This document shows positions 1 through 8,123 of a stretch of DNA of 64,000 bases, piece by piece. Source of the DNA: Paracoccaceae bacterium. GTDB lineage: Bacteria; Pseudomonadota; Alphaproteobacteria; Rhodobacterales; Rhodobacteraceae. The stretch covers positions 62,001 through 126,000 of the forward strand of contig JAFIEO010000029.1 of the NCBI GenBank assembly GCA_020832445.1, read 5' to 3'. The position numbers were made by a program, and so were the translations under genes. Numbering within the stretch: the first letter of the stretch is position 1; every line of letters begins with the position of its first letter. The notes under the pieces are model-generated. The model ran no database searches, was not told where the DNA came from, and was given only the letters and a program-made list of their open reading frames with translations.

Positions 1-102
1 GTTGCCGAAGTCAAGGAAATGGACGTCACTATCGACGAGAACGGCAAGATCACCGCTTTCAGGGTCAAGATCACCTTGTCCTTCAAATACGAACGACACT
101 AG
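1..102 (+). CDS. dodecin family protein, C-terminal part only
   Basis: The window opens inside a reading frame whose last 33 residues are visible. They end in a beta-strand pair, with KITAFRVKITLSFKYE just before the stop. This matches the C-terminal strands of dodecins, small (about 70 residue) flavin-binding proteins that form a hollow dodecamer and store or buffer flavin in the cytoplasm. The N-terminal half, including the helix, lies outside the window. A hairpin 16 bases after the stop could end the transcript. The family call rests on a short stretch, so it is good but not certain. Confidence 0.65.
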   Translation, partial: VAEVKEMDVTIDENGKITAFRVKITLSFKYERH

Positions 103-117
103 TACGGAGATGAGCGC

Positions 118-151
118 TCCCGGGATGCACGGGCAATGGTGTATCCCGGGA
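118..151 (+). terminator. inverted repeat after the dodecin gene, possible terminator
   Basis: A perfect 9-base inverted repeat (TCCCGGGAT / ATCCCGGGA) encloses a 16-base loop just after the dodecin stop. No T-run follows, so intrinsic termination is only possible. It could also be a protein-binding palindrome. Confidence 0.35.
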
Positions 152-284
152 AGGCAAATCATCAGACGGAAGTCCTGCCCGGCGCTTCATCCCTGGTTAC
201 GATGCTGCTCCCCGCGACGTCGACAGGGCAGGGGGCGCCAACTACGCTTGCTCACACGTACCCTTACCGAAGAGCGCTCCGACA

Positions 285-359
285 GTGAACAACATCATCT
301 ACATCATTGGGCTTATCGTGGTCATACTGTTCATCCTCAGTTTCCTGGGTCTACGATAA
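285..359 (+). CDS. 24-residue single-span membrane peptide
   Basis: A GTG-started frame encodes 24 residues: a short polar start (VNNIIY), one continuous hydrophobic span, and the ending SFLGLR. Tiny proteins of this shape, ending in S-F-L/F-G-L-R, recur in gammaproteobacteria as unnamed membrane peptides. It would lie in the inner membrane as a single helix; no function is known to me. The upstream GAAGAG is only a weak ribosome site. The clean membrane-helix composition and the charged C-terminus support a real gene over chance. Confidence 0.5.
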   Translation: MNNIIYIIGLIVVILFILSFLGLR

Positions 360-576
360 GACGTTAACCGGAAGGCAGCTCGCGTTACGCTGATCACTAT
401 TTCCCTGGCCATTCAGTCGAAACGGCCGTGTCCATCCTTGTCTCAAGGTTTATTGGCGCTCAGCGGCAGTGGCGTCTTACGGCCGGGATGATGATCGGAG
501 ATCTGCCTGAGCCTGCAACACTCGCCGCAGGGAACCGTCTCAAATTTCATGACCAAACGAAAAAGGATGTCAAAGA

Positions 577-1458
577 TTGGGCGCAAGCACAGCTTTCGTG
601 GCGCTGGCAGCTCTTTTCTGGGGGGTATCTGGCGGAATCGGCGGTATTCTCATGGCCGATGGTTGGGACCCGTTCGTGGTTTCATTCTACCGGGGTGCTA
701 TCGGACTGCTGTGCGTCCTTCTCTGGCTATCGCTGCGCCCGCAAGGCAGTGGACTGGCGAATCGCCGGTTATGGTTCTGGTCGCTCATTGCCGGGGTCGG
801 CGTAGCAGGCAATTTCTCATTCTATTTCCTGAGCATCGCGCACGGCAGCGTGGCGGTTGCGGCTACGTTGATGTACAGCGCGCCAGCCTTCGTCTACCTC
901 GTGTCATTCGCTCTGAAACTCGAAACCCCCACGCCGCTGAAGTGGGGCGCGATCGTGGCGGTGATGGTTGGTATCGCGTTACTTACCCAGATCTACGACA
1001 CCGGGGCGAGCGGCGTCACAGCTATTGGGCTGGGCGCCGGGCTGCTTGCCGGGATGTCCTACGCCGTATTCATCTTCGGCTTCAAGTATGCGGCGCCGCA
1101 CGGCAGCCCGCAGGCGATTCTGGTCATTGCGTTCGCTGTGCTTGCCATCATCCTGATCTGGCCCGCCGATACGAACCAGACCGTTGCCGCCCTGAGCACC
1201 CCGGACTGGCCGCTGTTCGCGGCGCTAGGTGTGTTCGGCGCGGGATTGTCATTCGTGCTCTACATCATTGGCCTGAATCATACCGCGCCTGCCGTGGCCT
1301 CAATTGTGGCCATGGTCGAACCGGTCACCGCCTCGTTGTTCGGTGTTGTGATCTTGAACGAAAACCTGGTTGGCACGCAGATCATTGGTATGGGGCTGAT
1401 CCTGGTCACAGTGACCGCGCTGAGCATATTTACGCGCCCGAAACGCCCGGCATCGTAG
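577..1458 (+). CDS. EamA/DMT family transporter, 10 membrane spans
   Basis: The 293-residue protein is almost entirely hydrophobic. It shows the internal duplication of two five-helix EamA domains expected of drug/metabolite transporters, which export amino acids, metabolites or drugs across the inner membrane. Residues around 15-30 (FWGVSGGIGGIL) open the first repeat. The second repeat starts near residue 150 and contains the typical VAMVEPVTASLFG motif near 245-257. The start is TTG, chosen because AAAAGGA sits about 9 bases upstream; an ATG ten bases earlier is in another frame. It appears monocistronic. The substrate cannot be predicted. Confidence 0.85.
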   Translation: MGASTAFVALAALFWGVSGGIGGILMADGWDPFVVSFYRGAIGLLCVLLWLSLRPQGSGLANRRLWFWSLIAGVGVAGNFSFYFLSIAHGSVAVAATLMYSAPAFVYLVSFALKLETPTPLKWGAIVAVMVGIALLTQIYDTGASGVTAIGLGAGLLAGMSYAVFIFGFKYAAPHGSPQAILVIAFAVLAIILIWPADTNQTVAALSTPDWPLFAALGVFGAGLSFVLYIIGLNHTAPAVASIVAMVEPVTASLFGVVILNENLVGTQIIGMGLILVTVTALSIFTRPKRPAS

Positions 1459-1948
1459 AAGCACGCAGAAACCCACTGTTACAGGCGCGGGGCTTCACCG
1501 CGTGGGGGGTTCGCAGGATGGAGGGCGGCGGCTGCGTTAGTTCCTTCGTACAAGGTGGCTCATCGATCCCAGTGCTGAAAACCTGTTGTACTGCTGTCAC
1601 AGCGAGCGGCAATATCAGGTCTCATTCCCGATGAAATCGGCGCGACTTTATCAATCAGCACCTTAGATGCTTTCGTCTCATAGGCTTCTGAGACTTGTCT
1701 CATGAAAAGTGAAATTTCCTCCTGACCATCTCATCGGCCGTGAAACCACCTTCCGATAGGTCTTCAAGAGGCTGTTATTGTTTGGAAAATAGGATTGCGC
1801 GTCGTCAAACGAGATTCAATGCAGTTCATTGGCAGGACCGGTAACATCATTAACATTCCAGCAAGCGCTACGTGTGCAGACGCGATCGTCTCAGGTCTCG
1901 AATGGTCTGAGAAATCCAGGGTAGGCGATGCCTACTCTAGAAGTCGCT
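1459..1948. other. intergenic stretch with GTCTCA repeats, no gene seen
   Basis: No convincing coding frame occurs between the DMT transporter and the transposase fragment. The hexamer GTCTCA appears at about 1619, 1675 and 1697, with its inverse TGAGAC at 1689-1694. A TCTCAG/CTGAGA inverted repeat sits at 1889-1912, and GTAGGC-GAT-GCCTAC forms a small palindrome at 1921-1935. The stretch looks like debris beside an old insertion. No attachment site or tRNA was found. Confidence 0.5.
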
Positions 1949-2128
1949 CTACGAGATCTGCCGGCTCATGCTCGGCTGCAGGCGGTTGGCCCGACAAAAG
2001 CGTAGCCAGCCATCACTCCCATACTGCGAGCCTTGATCAGAATGCACCAGCACCTCCGACGCCTGGGCCTCGGTCTTGTCCGGTTTAACCGCGTCCTTGA
2101 ATTCGGGTGAATAACGTTATGTGCTCAT
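1949..2128 (-). pseudogene. IS3-family transposase remnant (orfA start fused to orfB core)
   Basis: Read leftward from an ATG with a good AGGAGG 6 bases upstream, the frame is MST-stop-RYSPEFKDAV, the usual start of an IS3 orfA with its fourth codon turned into TAA. After about 18 codons it joins VLVHSDQGSQYGSDGWLRF and CRANRLQPSMSR. That segment belongs to the integrase core of orfB and carries the second catalytic Asp region. Roughly 800-900 bases of the element must therefore be deleted. It cannot be active. It marks the left edge of the defence gene cluster. Confidence 0.8.
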
Positions 2129-2289
2129 GGTGTCCTCCTAGGCTCGCTATATTGCCCGGAGGTGTCTACTGCACCGGGGGAAGTCCAATACCGCCTAGCC
2201 GCTGACCGTTCAATGCTGGCAGAATCAAACGTGTATGGATATTTTCTCGCGTTCTACGCGGGCGGAAGCAGCAGACAAGGAACCAATCA

Positions 2290-3525
2290 GTGGCCTCAGC
2301 CAACCCCCAACGGTTTCTGCGGTTCGCAGCAGATAATTATCCACTGCTCAAAGACATACTCGACGCCGGGTCCCTAGGTTGGGCGCAGCTCACCGCCCTG
2401 ATCGAGCGCCGCCGACGAGCTACCGACCCGGAGCTGGAGACAATCCGGGAGAATCTCCTGGCGCTGGGCTTCCTTGAGCGGCAGCCGGACGGCGACATGC
2501 TGGAGATGCCGCAACCGGTGGAACGCTTCTTCCGGTACATCCACCGGGAGCATCACCTCACCTCGGCTGGGCAGATCCAGAACTACGTGGACGAAATCGC
2601 TCGCATCGACCGCGAGCTGATAGAGAGCCTGGAGGTAGATGCGCATCAGCGTCTGTCTATGCTGGCGGAGGAACTGGTCGAACGTATCGAGCTGATCCGT
2701 CACGACATCGGCGGCAACAAGGAAGCCATAACCGACGCGGTGATCCACTTTCAGGCGAACCGGGAGGAAGCACCGTTGCGGGACCTGTATACGCGGGTCA
2801 TCTGGCTGTGGGAGCGCTATCTGGCACCTGTCCAGGATCTGATCGATACGGAGCAGGTGATGGAGCAGCAGCTCAACAGCCTGGACGGCAGTCTGGTGCA
2901 GGCCGAGCGCGGACTCACTGTGGAGCGGCCGGACCTTGCGGCCATGCTGCGGGACGCGCGGCTGCGACTGTATCGCATGCGCCGGCAGGTGGTGAACGAC
3001 TTCCGCGAGGCCATGCTGGAGCTGCAGCCACTGTACCGGCGCGCCCTGCGGGAAAGCCGCACGGCCCGCGCCGCCAGCCGCATCCTGGATCACGTACGAC
3101 GGGAAGGCGTCTCTGGCCTGAACCTGGAACGCCACATCGGCGTGCTGGTCATGCGCCACGAAGGCCTTTTCTCCGACCTGGCAGCCAAGGCTTACCTGTA
3201 CAACATCGCCGACTACCACCCCGATGCCGATGTGGAGCTGGACGACGCTGTTGACGGCGATGACAGCGCGGCTGTCGCGCGTGTCGACCTGCCGGCCATG
3301 CTGGAGCAGCTTCAGCAGGAACGCCCGGCTGATACCATGGCGTGGCTTTCCGGGCAGGTGGCAGAGCAGGGCGGCGGCGTCCGGGATCTGCTGATGGCCT
3401 ACGGCCGCATTGTACGGCGCATGGAAACCACCGCACACGCGGAGCAAACCGAATACCGCTTCGGTGGGTACTTCTTGAGCGCCCGTCCCAGGACATTGAC
3501 GGACAAGCGGAAAGCCGATGACTAG
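2290..3525 (+). CDS. jetA: Wadjet/Mks kleisin subunit JetA (MksF-like)
   Basis: This 411-residue protein is first in a tightly packed four-gene set with the layout of the Wadjet (JetABCD, MksBEFG, EptABCD) anti-plasmid SMC system. As the kleisin it should bridge the two SMC heads and hold the KITE subunit. It is largely helical and acidic-charged, with a winged-helix-like N-terminus (residues about 1-75) and long helices in the middle. No catalytic motif is expected. The start is GTG with AAGGAA 8 bases upstream. Its end overlaps jetB by 8 bases. Assignment rests mainly on position and size; sequence similarity in kleisins is low. Confidence 0.75.
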   Translation: MASANPQRFLRFAADNYPLLKDILDAGSLGWAQLTALIERRRRATDPELETIRENLLALGFLERQPDGDMLEMPQPVERFFRYIHREHHLTSAGQIQNYVDEIARIDRELIESLEVDAHQRLSMLAEELVERIELIRHDIGGNKEAITDAVIHFQANREEAPLRDLYTRVIWLWERYLAPVQDLIDTEQVMEQQLNSLDGSLVQAERGLTVERPDLAAMLRDARLRLYRMRRQVVNDFREAMLELQPLYRRALRESRTARAASRILDHVRREGVSGLNLERHIGVLVMRHEGLFSDLAAKAYLYNIADYHPDADVELDDAVDGDDSAAVARVDLPAMLEQLQQERPADTMAWLSGQVAEQGGGVRDLLMAYGRIVRRMETTAHAEQTEYRFGGYFLSARPRTLTDKRKADD

Positions 3526-4105
3526 CACTGAAACAAGCCGTTTTGCCCTGCCGTATCTGGCGGAGATCTTTGCGGAGCTCGCCCGGGGACGGCACCTGTG
3601 CAACGAGGACGGCAACCTCTACCAGGAGCTCCAGGAACACGAAGCGGACTTCGAGCAGTTGTTCCAGCAACTGGGTTACCGGCTGATGACCGATGAACGG
3701 GGCTTCTATTACTTCCACGCCCTGGAGGGGCAGAACGTCAGCCCGCAGACGCGCCGTCTGGCCGTGTTCTTTCTGGTGTTGGTGGAAGCGCTCTGGTCAG
3801 AAGCCGGTGGTGCGGAGCCCCTGGAGGACATGATTCTAGACCGCAGTTGGTCCATTGGCGAGCTGCCCCACCTGGGACGCCAGCGGTATGTGGAGATCAT
3901 GGGGCAACTGGAGAAGGAGCCCGACGAAGAGATGTTGCGCGAGGAAGTGAAGCGCTTGGTGCGCTTCGGGTTTGCGGCCTGGAGCAGTGATGAACGGTTC
4001 CGCTTCCGCGTGCCGGCGCTGCGCTTTCTGGACATCGCCCGGGAAGTGGCCGCCGGCCTGGAGGCGGAAGAGGGGGAAGCGGGCGAGGAGGCCGAAACGC
4101 CATGA
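3518..4105 (+). CDS. jetB: Wadjet/Mks KITE subunit JetB (MksE-like)
   Basis: A 195-residue soluble protein overlaps jetA by 8 bases and jetC by 4, so the set is translationally coupled. Size, acidic tail (EAEEGEAGEEAE near the end) and position fit the MukE/MksE-type KITE subunit, a tandem winged-helix protein that dimerises on the kleisin and contacts DNA. The region FYYFHALEGQNVSPQTRRLA (about 68-87) resembles the second winged helix of this group. There is no enzymatic motif. Function is inferred from the operon as much as from the sequence. Confidence 0.75.
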   Translation: MTSTETSRFALPYLAEIFAELARGRHLCNEDGNLYQELQEHEADFEQLFQQLGYRLMTDERGFYYFHALEGQNVSPQTRRLAVFFLVLVEALWSEAGGAEPLEDMILDRSWSIGELPHLGRQRYVEIMGQLEKEPDEEMLREEVKRLVRFGFAAWSSDERFRFRVPALRFLDIAREVAAGLEAEEGEAGEEAETP

Positions 4106-6873
4106 GCACACTGGGCCCGAGCAAGCTGATCCTCATCAATTCCGGTCCGTATGACTATGCGGAGGTGGATCTCGACCGCAGCGGCCACTTGGTGGGTGAG
4201 AACAACGTAGGGAAGACTAGCCTGATCTCCGTGCTCCAGTTCCTGTATATGGCGGAGCAGCGAGACATGCGCTTCTCCGAGGACCTGGACGCCAGCCGCG
4301 CCTTCTACTTCCGGACGGAGCAGAGCTACATCGTCTTCGAGCTGAACACGCCCGAGGGCGTAAAGTGCCTGCTGGTACAGGGCCTGGGCCCGGCACAGAT
4401 GCACAGCTTCGAGCGCTGGGTGTACAACGGCCCCTATCGCCGAGAGCATTACCTGGACGGCCGCCGGGTACGCAAGCCCTCCGAGATCCTGCGCGAGCTG
4501 GCGGCGGACAGTGACCCGCGCAAGCTCAAACCCGCGGAGCTGCGCCAGGCGCTGACCGGGCTTAGTCGCAAAAGCGGGGTGCCGCTGCTCGGCATCGTAC
4601 CCGTTAAACAATCAGAGAATTACACGCGGTTCTTGAGTGTGTTTCGCAACCTGATTCACCTGGACCGGGTACGGCAGCACGAGCTCAAGAACCTGTTCAT
4701 CGAGATCAGCCGCGGGCAGATTCCCAGCACCGAGATCAACCTGGCGGAGAAATACGGCAGCCTGTTCGACACTCTGCGGCGGGACACCAACACCCAGGGG
4801 GCCTTCGAACACGTGCGGGTCAGCATTACCGAGGCCCTGGACGCCGATGGCCGCCGCAGGCACTGGCGCGGCCAACTGGCACCGCTGTGGACGCGATACA
4901 AAGAGCTGTTCGAGGCGGAAACCCGGACCCTGGCGGAACAGATCCGAACAGCAACGGATACCGGCGGACGGCTGGAGGAAGAGCTGGCCGCCCTGGTGCG
5001 CCGGAACCAGGAGCTGGCCGACAGCCATGGCGAACTGAGCGAACACCTGGGCGCGGTAAAAGGCCGTTTGGGCACGCTTGAGGACAAGGACCGCGAACTT
5101 AACGAATTGGATGAAGAGTTCGAGCGTAATGCATTGAAAGTCACAGAACATAAACTCGAACAGGCGCGCAGGCGCTTGTATGCCGCAGAGGCCGTTGACT
5201 CCACGGAACGCATTCAGCGCCGGCTCGATGAAAACCGCGCACGACAAGCCGAGCTCCAGCAGCGCCTGAACAATGCCGAACGTTTGCTGGCCACTTGGCT
5301 GCGCCAGCTATACGACGACCACCAACTGGGGGATCTCTTCCGTCTGGTAAACCCGGCACTGCTCGGCCAGCCGGTGGACGGGAACGGCGTGCAGATTCAC
5401 GACCAGGCCGCACTGCGTCGGCGGATCGACGCACTGCTGGCGCGAATCGAGGACCAGCGCTATTCGGACCCCGATATCACCATCGCGCTTCAGAACATGC
5501 CGGCGGAATCGCTTGAAGCCTTCAGCGATCCGGCCGCCATGCGCCAGCGCCTGCAGGATGTCGAGGCGGCAATCCGGGATGACACGGCCGCCTTGGTAGC
5601 GGCGCGGAATCGCGCGGACCTGGAAGCGGCGGTCAAGGAGTTGCAAGACCAGTTGAGCGCCACGCGCAGCAATCTGGCGGCGTTCGACCAACTGCGAGAG
5701 ATGCGAACCCGGGCGACGGAGTGGCAGGCGGAACAGCGGATGCTGGAGCCGCAGATTGACCAACTGCGGGAAGAACTGAAGGCTCTGGAAGACCAGCGCG
5801 CGCAACTCCAGCGGAATGTCGAAGAAAACCACGCCCAGCTCAAGAAGCTCAATGAGCAGGACAGCGATCTACGCGACAGCCACCGCAGCCTGTTCGACCG
5901 CATGAACCAGAAACCCGAACGCTTCGACTGGCCACCCGAGGCGACGGACTGGCAGCCCGACTCGGCCAAGGAGGCATGTGAAACCGTTCTCAACGCACTC
6001 GATCGGGAAGAAGCGGAGAGCCGGAAGGTTGCCGAGGCTCTGGAGCGCATCAGCCGTCAGCCGCAGCACACGCGTTTCATGGGCGAGGGCCCGGAAGCGG
6101 AGCGCCTGCAACAGCTTCGCGAACGCACCGAGGCGGCCGAGGAAGAGCGGGCGGCCTTGCAGCGGCGCTGGGAGGGGCTGCTCAAGGGGCTGTCCCAGGA
6201 AGCCTCGCAGCTGCTGGCCGGGCTGGACGTGCTGGACCGCGAATGCCAACGCCTCAATACCCGTATAAGCAAGCTCGCCATCTCCAACCTGAAGGGCTTC
6301 ACCGTGCGCGCGGAGCCGAACCGGGAACTGCTGGCACAGCTCAACGCGCTGCGGGACTACGGCGCGGAGCAGACCACTTTTTCCTTTGGTGCGGATGAGC
6401 AACTGGATATTGCAGAAGCGCTGGAGCGCGTGGACCAGGCCCTGCGGCAACGCCCGACCATCCGCCTGGCCGACGCCTTCGAGCTGGCCTTTGACGTGAC
6501 CTTGGCCAGCGGCCAGACCCGGAGCTACGCGCAGCTCAGCCAGATCCAGTCCAACGGCACCACCGTGACCATCAAGGTGGTCATCAACCTGCTGCTCCTG
6601 CGCGGCCTGCTGGATCCGAAGCGGATCGCGACGGTGCCGTTCTACCTGGATGAAGTGGCGCAGCTATCCATCAACAACGTGCAGTCCATCATCGGCCTGG
6701 CCCGCTCCCAGCACTGCTTTCCGATTCTGGCCAGCCCATCCGAGCTGGAGGCCGCGGATGTGCTCTATCTGCTCAAACCCACCACCAACGGTCGCCTGGT
6801 GCTCACCGAGGATCACCGAGTGGAGCTGCGCCGGGCGACGCAGGCGGATCAGGCCGAGGCGGTGAATGTCTGA
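4102..6873 (+). CDS. jetC: Wadjet/Mks SMC-type ATPase JetC (MksB-like)
   Basis: This is the motor of the system. The 923-residue protein has an N-terminal ATPase half with Walker A GENNVGKT at residues 32-39, and a long central coiled coil (about 260-720, rich in E, Q, R, L with a hinge-like break). The C-terminal half carries signature-like SNGTT near 816 and Walker B VPFYLDEV near 845-852. The D-E pair should bind Mg and activate water. Family members extrude DNA loops and select small circular DNA for cleavage by JetD. Its length is close to MksB-type proteins and far below MukB. It overlaps jetD by 8 bases. Confidence 0.88.
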   Translation: MSTLGPSKLILINSGPYDYAEVDLDRSGHLVGENNVGKTSLISVLQFLYMAEQRDMRFSEDLDASRAFYFRTEQSYIVFELNTPEGVKCLLVQGLGPAQMHSFERWVYNGPYRREHYLDGRRVRKPSEILRELAADSDPRKLKPAELRQALTGLSRKSGVPLLGIVPVKQSENYTRFLSVFRNLIHLDRVRQHELKNLFIEISRGQIPSTEINLAEKYGSLFDTLRRDTNTQGAFEHVRVSITEALDADGRRRHWRGQLAPLWTRYKELFEAETRTLAEQIRTATDTGGRLEEELAALVRRNQELADSHGELSEHLGAVKGRLGTLEDKDRELNELDEEFERNALKVTEHKLEQARRRLYAAEAVDSTERIQRRLDENRARQAELQQRLNNAERLLATWLRQLYDDHQLGDLFRLVNPALLGQPVDGNGVQIHDQAALRRRIDALLARIEDQRYSDPDITIALQNMPAESLEAFSDPAAMRQRLQDVEAAIRDDTAALVAARNRADLEAAVKELQDQLSATRSNLAAFDQLREMRTRATEWQAEQRMLEPQIDQLREELKALEDQRAQLQRNVEENHAQLKKLNEQDSDLRDSHRSLFDRMNQKPERFDWPPEATDWQPDSAKEACETVLNALDREEAESRKVAEALERISRQPQHTRFMGEGPEAERLQQLRERTEAAEEERAALQRRWEGLLKGLSQEASQLLAGLDVLDRECQRLNTRISKLAISNLKGFTVRAEPNRELLAQLNALRDYGAEQTTFSFGADEQLDIAEALERVDQALRQRPTIRLADAFELAFDVTLASGQTRSYAQLSQIQSNGTTVTIKVVINLLLLRGLLDPKRIATVPFYLDEVAQLSINNVQSIIGLARSQHCFPILASPSELEAADVLYLLKPTTNGRLVLTEDHRVELRRATQADQAEAVNV

Positions 6874-7720
6874 GCACCTGGACGCCTTCGCCGCCAGGCT
6901 AGCAGCCTTGCAGACCGAAGGCAGCCTGCGCCTGAGCGTGCTCGGTAGCGAGGCCAGAAGACGCCTCCAGCCGCTGCTGCATACCGGCGTGCTCCAAGTG
7001 AAGAAGTCGGGGCGCGGACAGCGACTGGAAGTAGTGGACCAGGAAACCCTCGCGCGCTTCATCCAGAGCCAGTATCCGGAAGGAGTAACCGCGCCGCGGC
7101 CGACGACTCGAGCGGACGCCGTGCACCGCCTGCGCTCAGCTAAGCGGGGAGGAAACCTCAGCCAATATAGAGGGATGTTTGTTCGTGTTCTGCAGCCTCA
7201 CGCGCTTGACACACCCGGTCTCGATGGCAATACCCTGCATGACATCACGACTGCCGCTGGTGCGGTGGCCGTGGTGCTAGGCCGGGAGCCCGAGTGCGCC
7301 TGTCGTGGCACCGTCGTCACGGTAGAGAACGAAGATTTCTTCCACCAGGCAGAGGCACTGATCCCGGAAGCCGACCTCCTCATCTACACGGCCGGCCGAA
7401 TGTCAGCACGGCTAATCGAATGGCTGTCACGCCAGCAAGGGATGGAGCAGGTTATCCACGCGGGCGACTACGATCCGGTTGGTATCCAGGAATATCTGCG
7501 CCTCAAGAAGGCCATAGCACACCGCGTACAATTGTTCATGCCAGCCGATCTCGAGACCCTGTTCGCCCATCATAGCGATCCCGCCATCCTCCGCCGCGAG
7601 AGCAACCAGCGTGCAATGTCACTGGTCCGCGCCAACCTGGACCCCGCCGCGCAAAAAGTCGCCGCACTGATCGACCGCTACGGTGCTGGACTGGAACAGG
7701 AAGTGTTGCTTACTCACTGA
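6866..7720 (+). CDS. jetD: Wadjet/Mks Toprim nuclease JetD (MksG-like), short form
   Basis: The 284-residue protein ends the operon. Its N-terminal 100 residues look like a winged-helix DNA-binding part. The C-terminal Toprim domain shows the catalytic glutamate in TVENEDFF (about residue 154) and the acidic pair in HAGDYDPVG (about 202-208), a type IIA topoisomerase-like metal site. In Wadjet this subunit cuts plasmid DNA after loop extrusion. JetD proteins I know are usually nearer 380 residues, so this is a compact version, probably lacking part of the N-terminal arm. The ATG lies within the end of jetC. Confidence 0.8.
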   Translation: MSEHLDAFAARLAALQTEGSLRLSVLGSEARRRLQPLLHTGVLQVKKSGRGQRLEVVDQETLARFIQSQYPEGVTAPRPTTRADAVHRLRSAKRGGNLSQYRGMFVRVLQPHALDTPGLDGNTLHDITTAAGAVAVVLGREPECACRGTVVTVENEDFFHQAEALIPEADLLIYTAGRMSARLIEWLSRQQGMEQVIHAGDYDPVGIQEYLRLKKAIAHRVQLFMPADLETLFAHHSDPAILRRESNQRAMSLVRANLDPAAQKVAALIDRYGAGLEQEVLLTH

Positions 7721-8123
7721 ATCGCTTTCAGTAGCGTCTCGACCGGCTAGATCCGCCGAGGCCGACACAGCAGCGCGCTCTGGTAGTGGGCTCAGCCCAG
7801 TCAGTGGCGTCGTGGCAGGGCTGTGCTGAGGTCAATGATCCGAGACCAATCCATAGGGGTTACCGTGTCGCCCCTTCCGACAGTCCGCTTTACGTACATT
7901 ATCACTGCTATCGCTCAGGACTGGCTCGACGTAATCGTGCGTTGGCGAGAAGAGGGTGCAGACTACCTAATCCCAGGGGCTTGGTTGGAGTAGCCTTGTG
8001 GCTGAACTCACCGCCGATAAGATTTAACATAATATACATTATGCGAAGTTTTATCTGTGCCGATTGCGCAATGGTATGCTCTCGCGGGCATACTCCTCCA
8101 GTGTAACCAGGCCAGAATGACTG
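7721..8123 (+). other. intergenic stretch with one possible small gene
   Basis: Between jetD and azlC I see no recognisable gene. A 52-codon frame at 7835-7993 (ATG start, ending in EGADYLIPGAWLE) has normal-looking composition (VRFTYIITAIAQDWL) and could be a small gene or the remnant of a larger one; the frame stays open upstream to about 7787. I cannot assign it. The right end holds the palindrome described separately. Confidence 0.3.
8028..8043 (+). promoter_or_regulatory. palindrome upstream of azlC, candidate operator
   Basis: CATAAT-ATAC-ATTATG is a perfect 6-base inverted repeat in an AT-rich patch 81 bases before azlC. The patch stands out from the GC-rich surroundings and contains -10-like sequences. 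It may be the regulator site and core promoter of the azlCD operon. The regulator is unknown, since no regulator gene is adjacent. Confidence 0.4.

Noticed and set aside
1795-2088. 97-codon plus-strand frame
   Set aside because: Lies over the minus-strand transposase remnant and has no similarity of its own.
2374-3615. 413-codon minus-strand frame opposite jetA
   Set aside because: No similarity; jetA has the ribosome site and the overlapping operon structure.
7721-8123. tRNA or attachment site beside the defence operon
   Set aside because: I looked for a TTCGA-type T-loop and cloverleaf pairing and found none.
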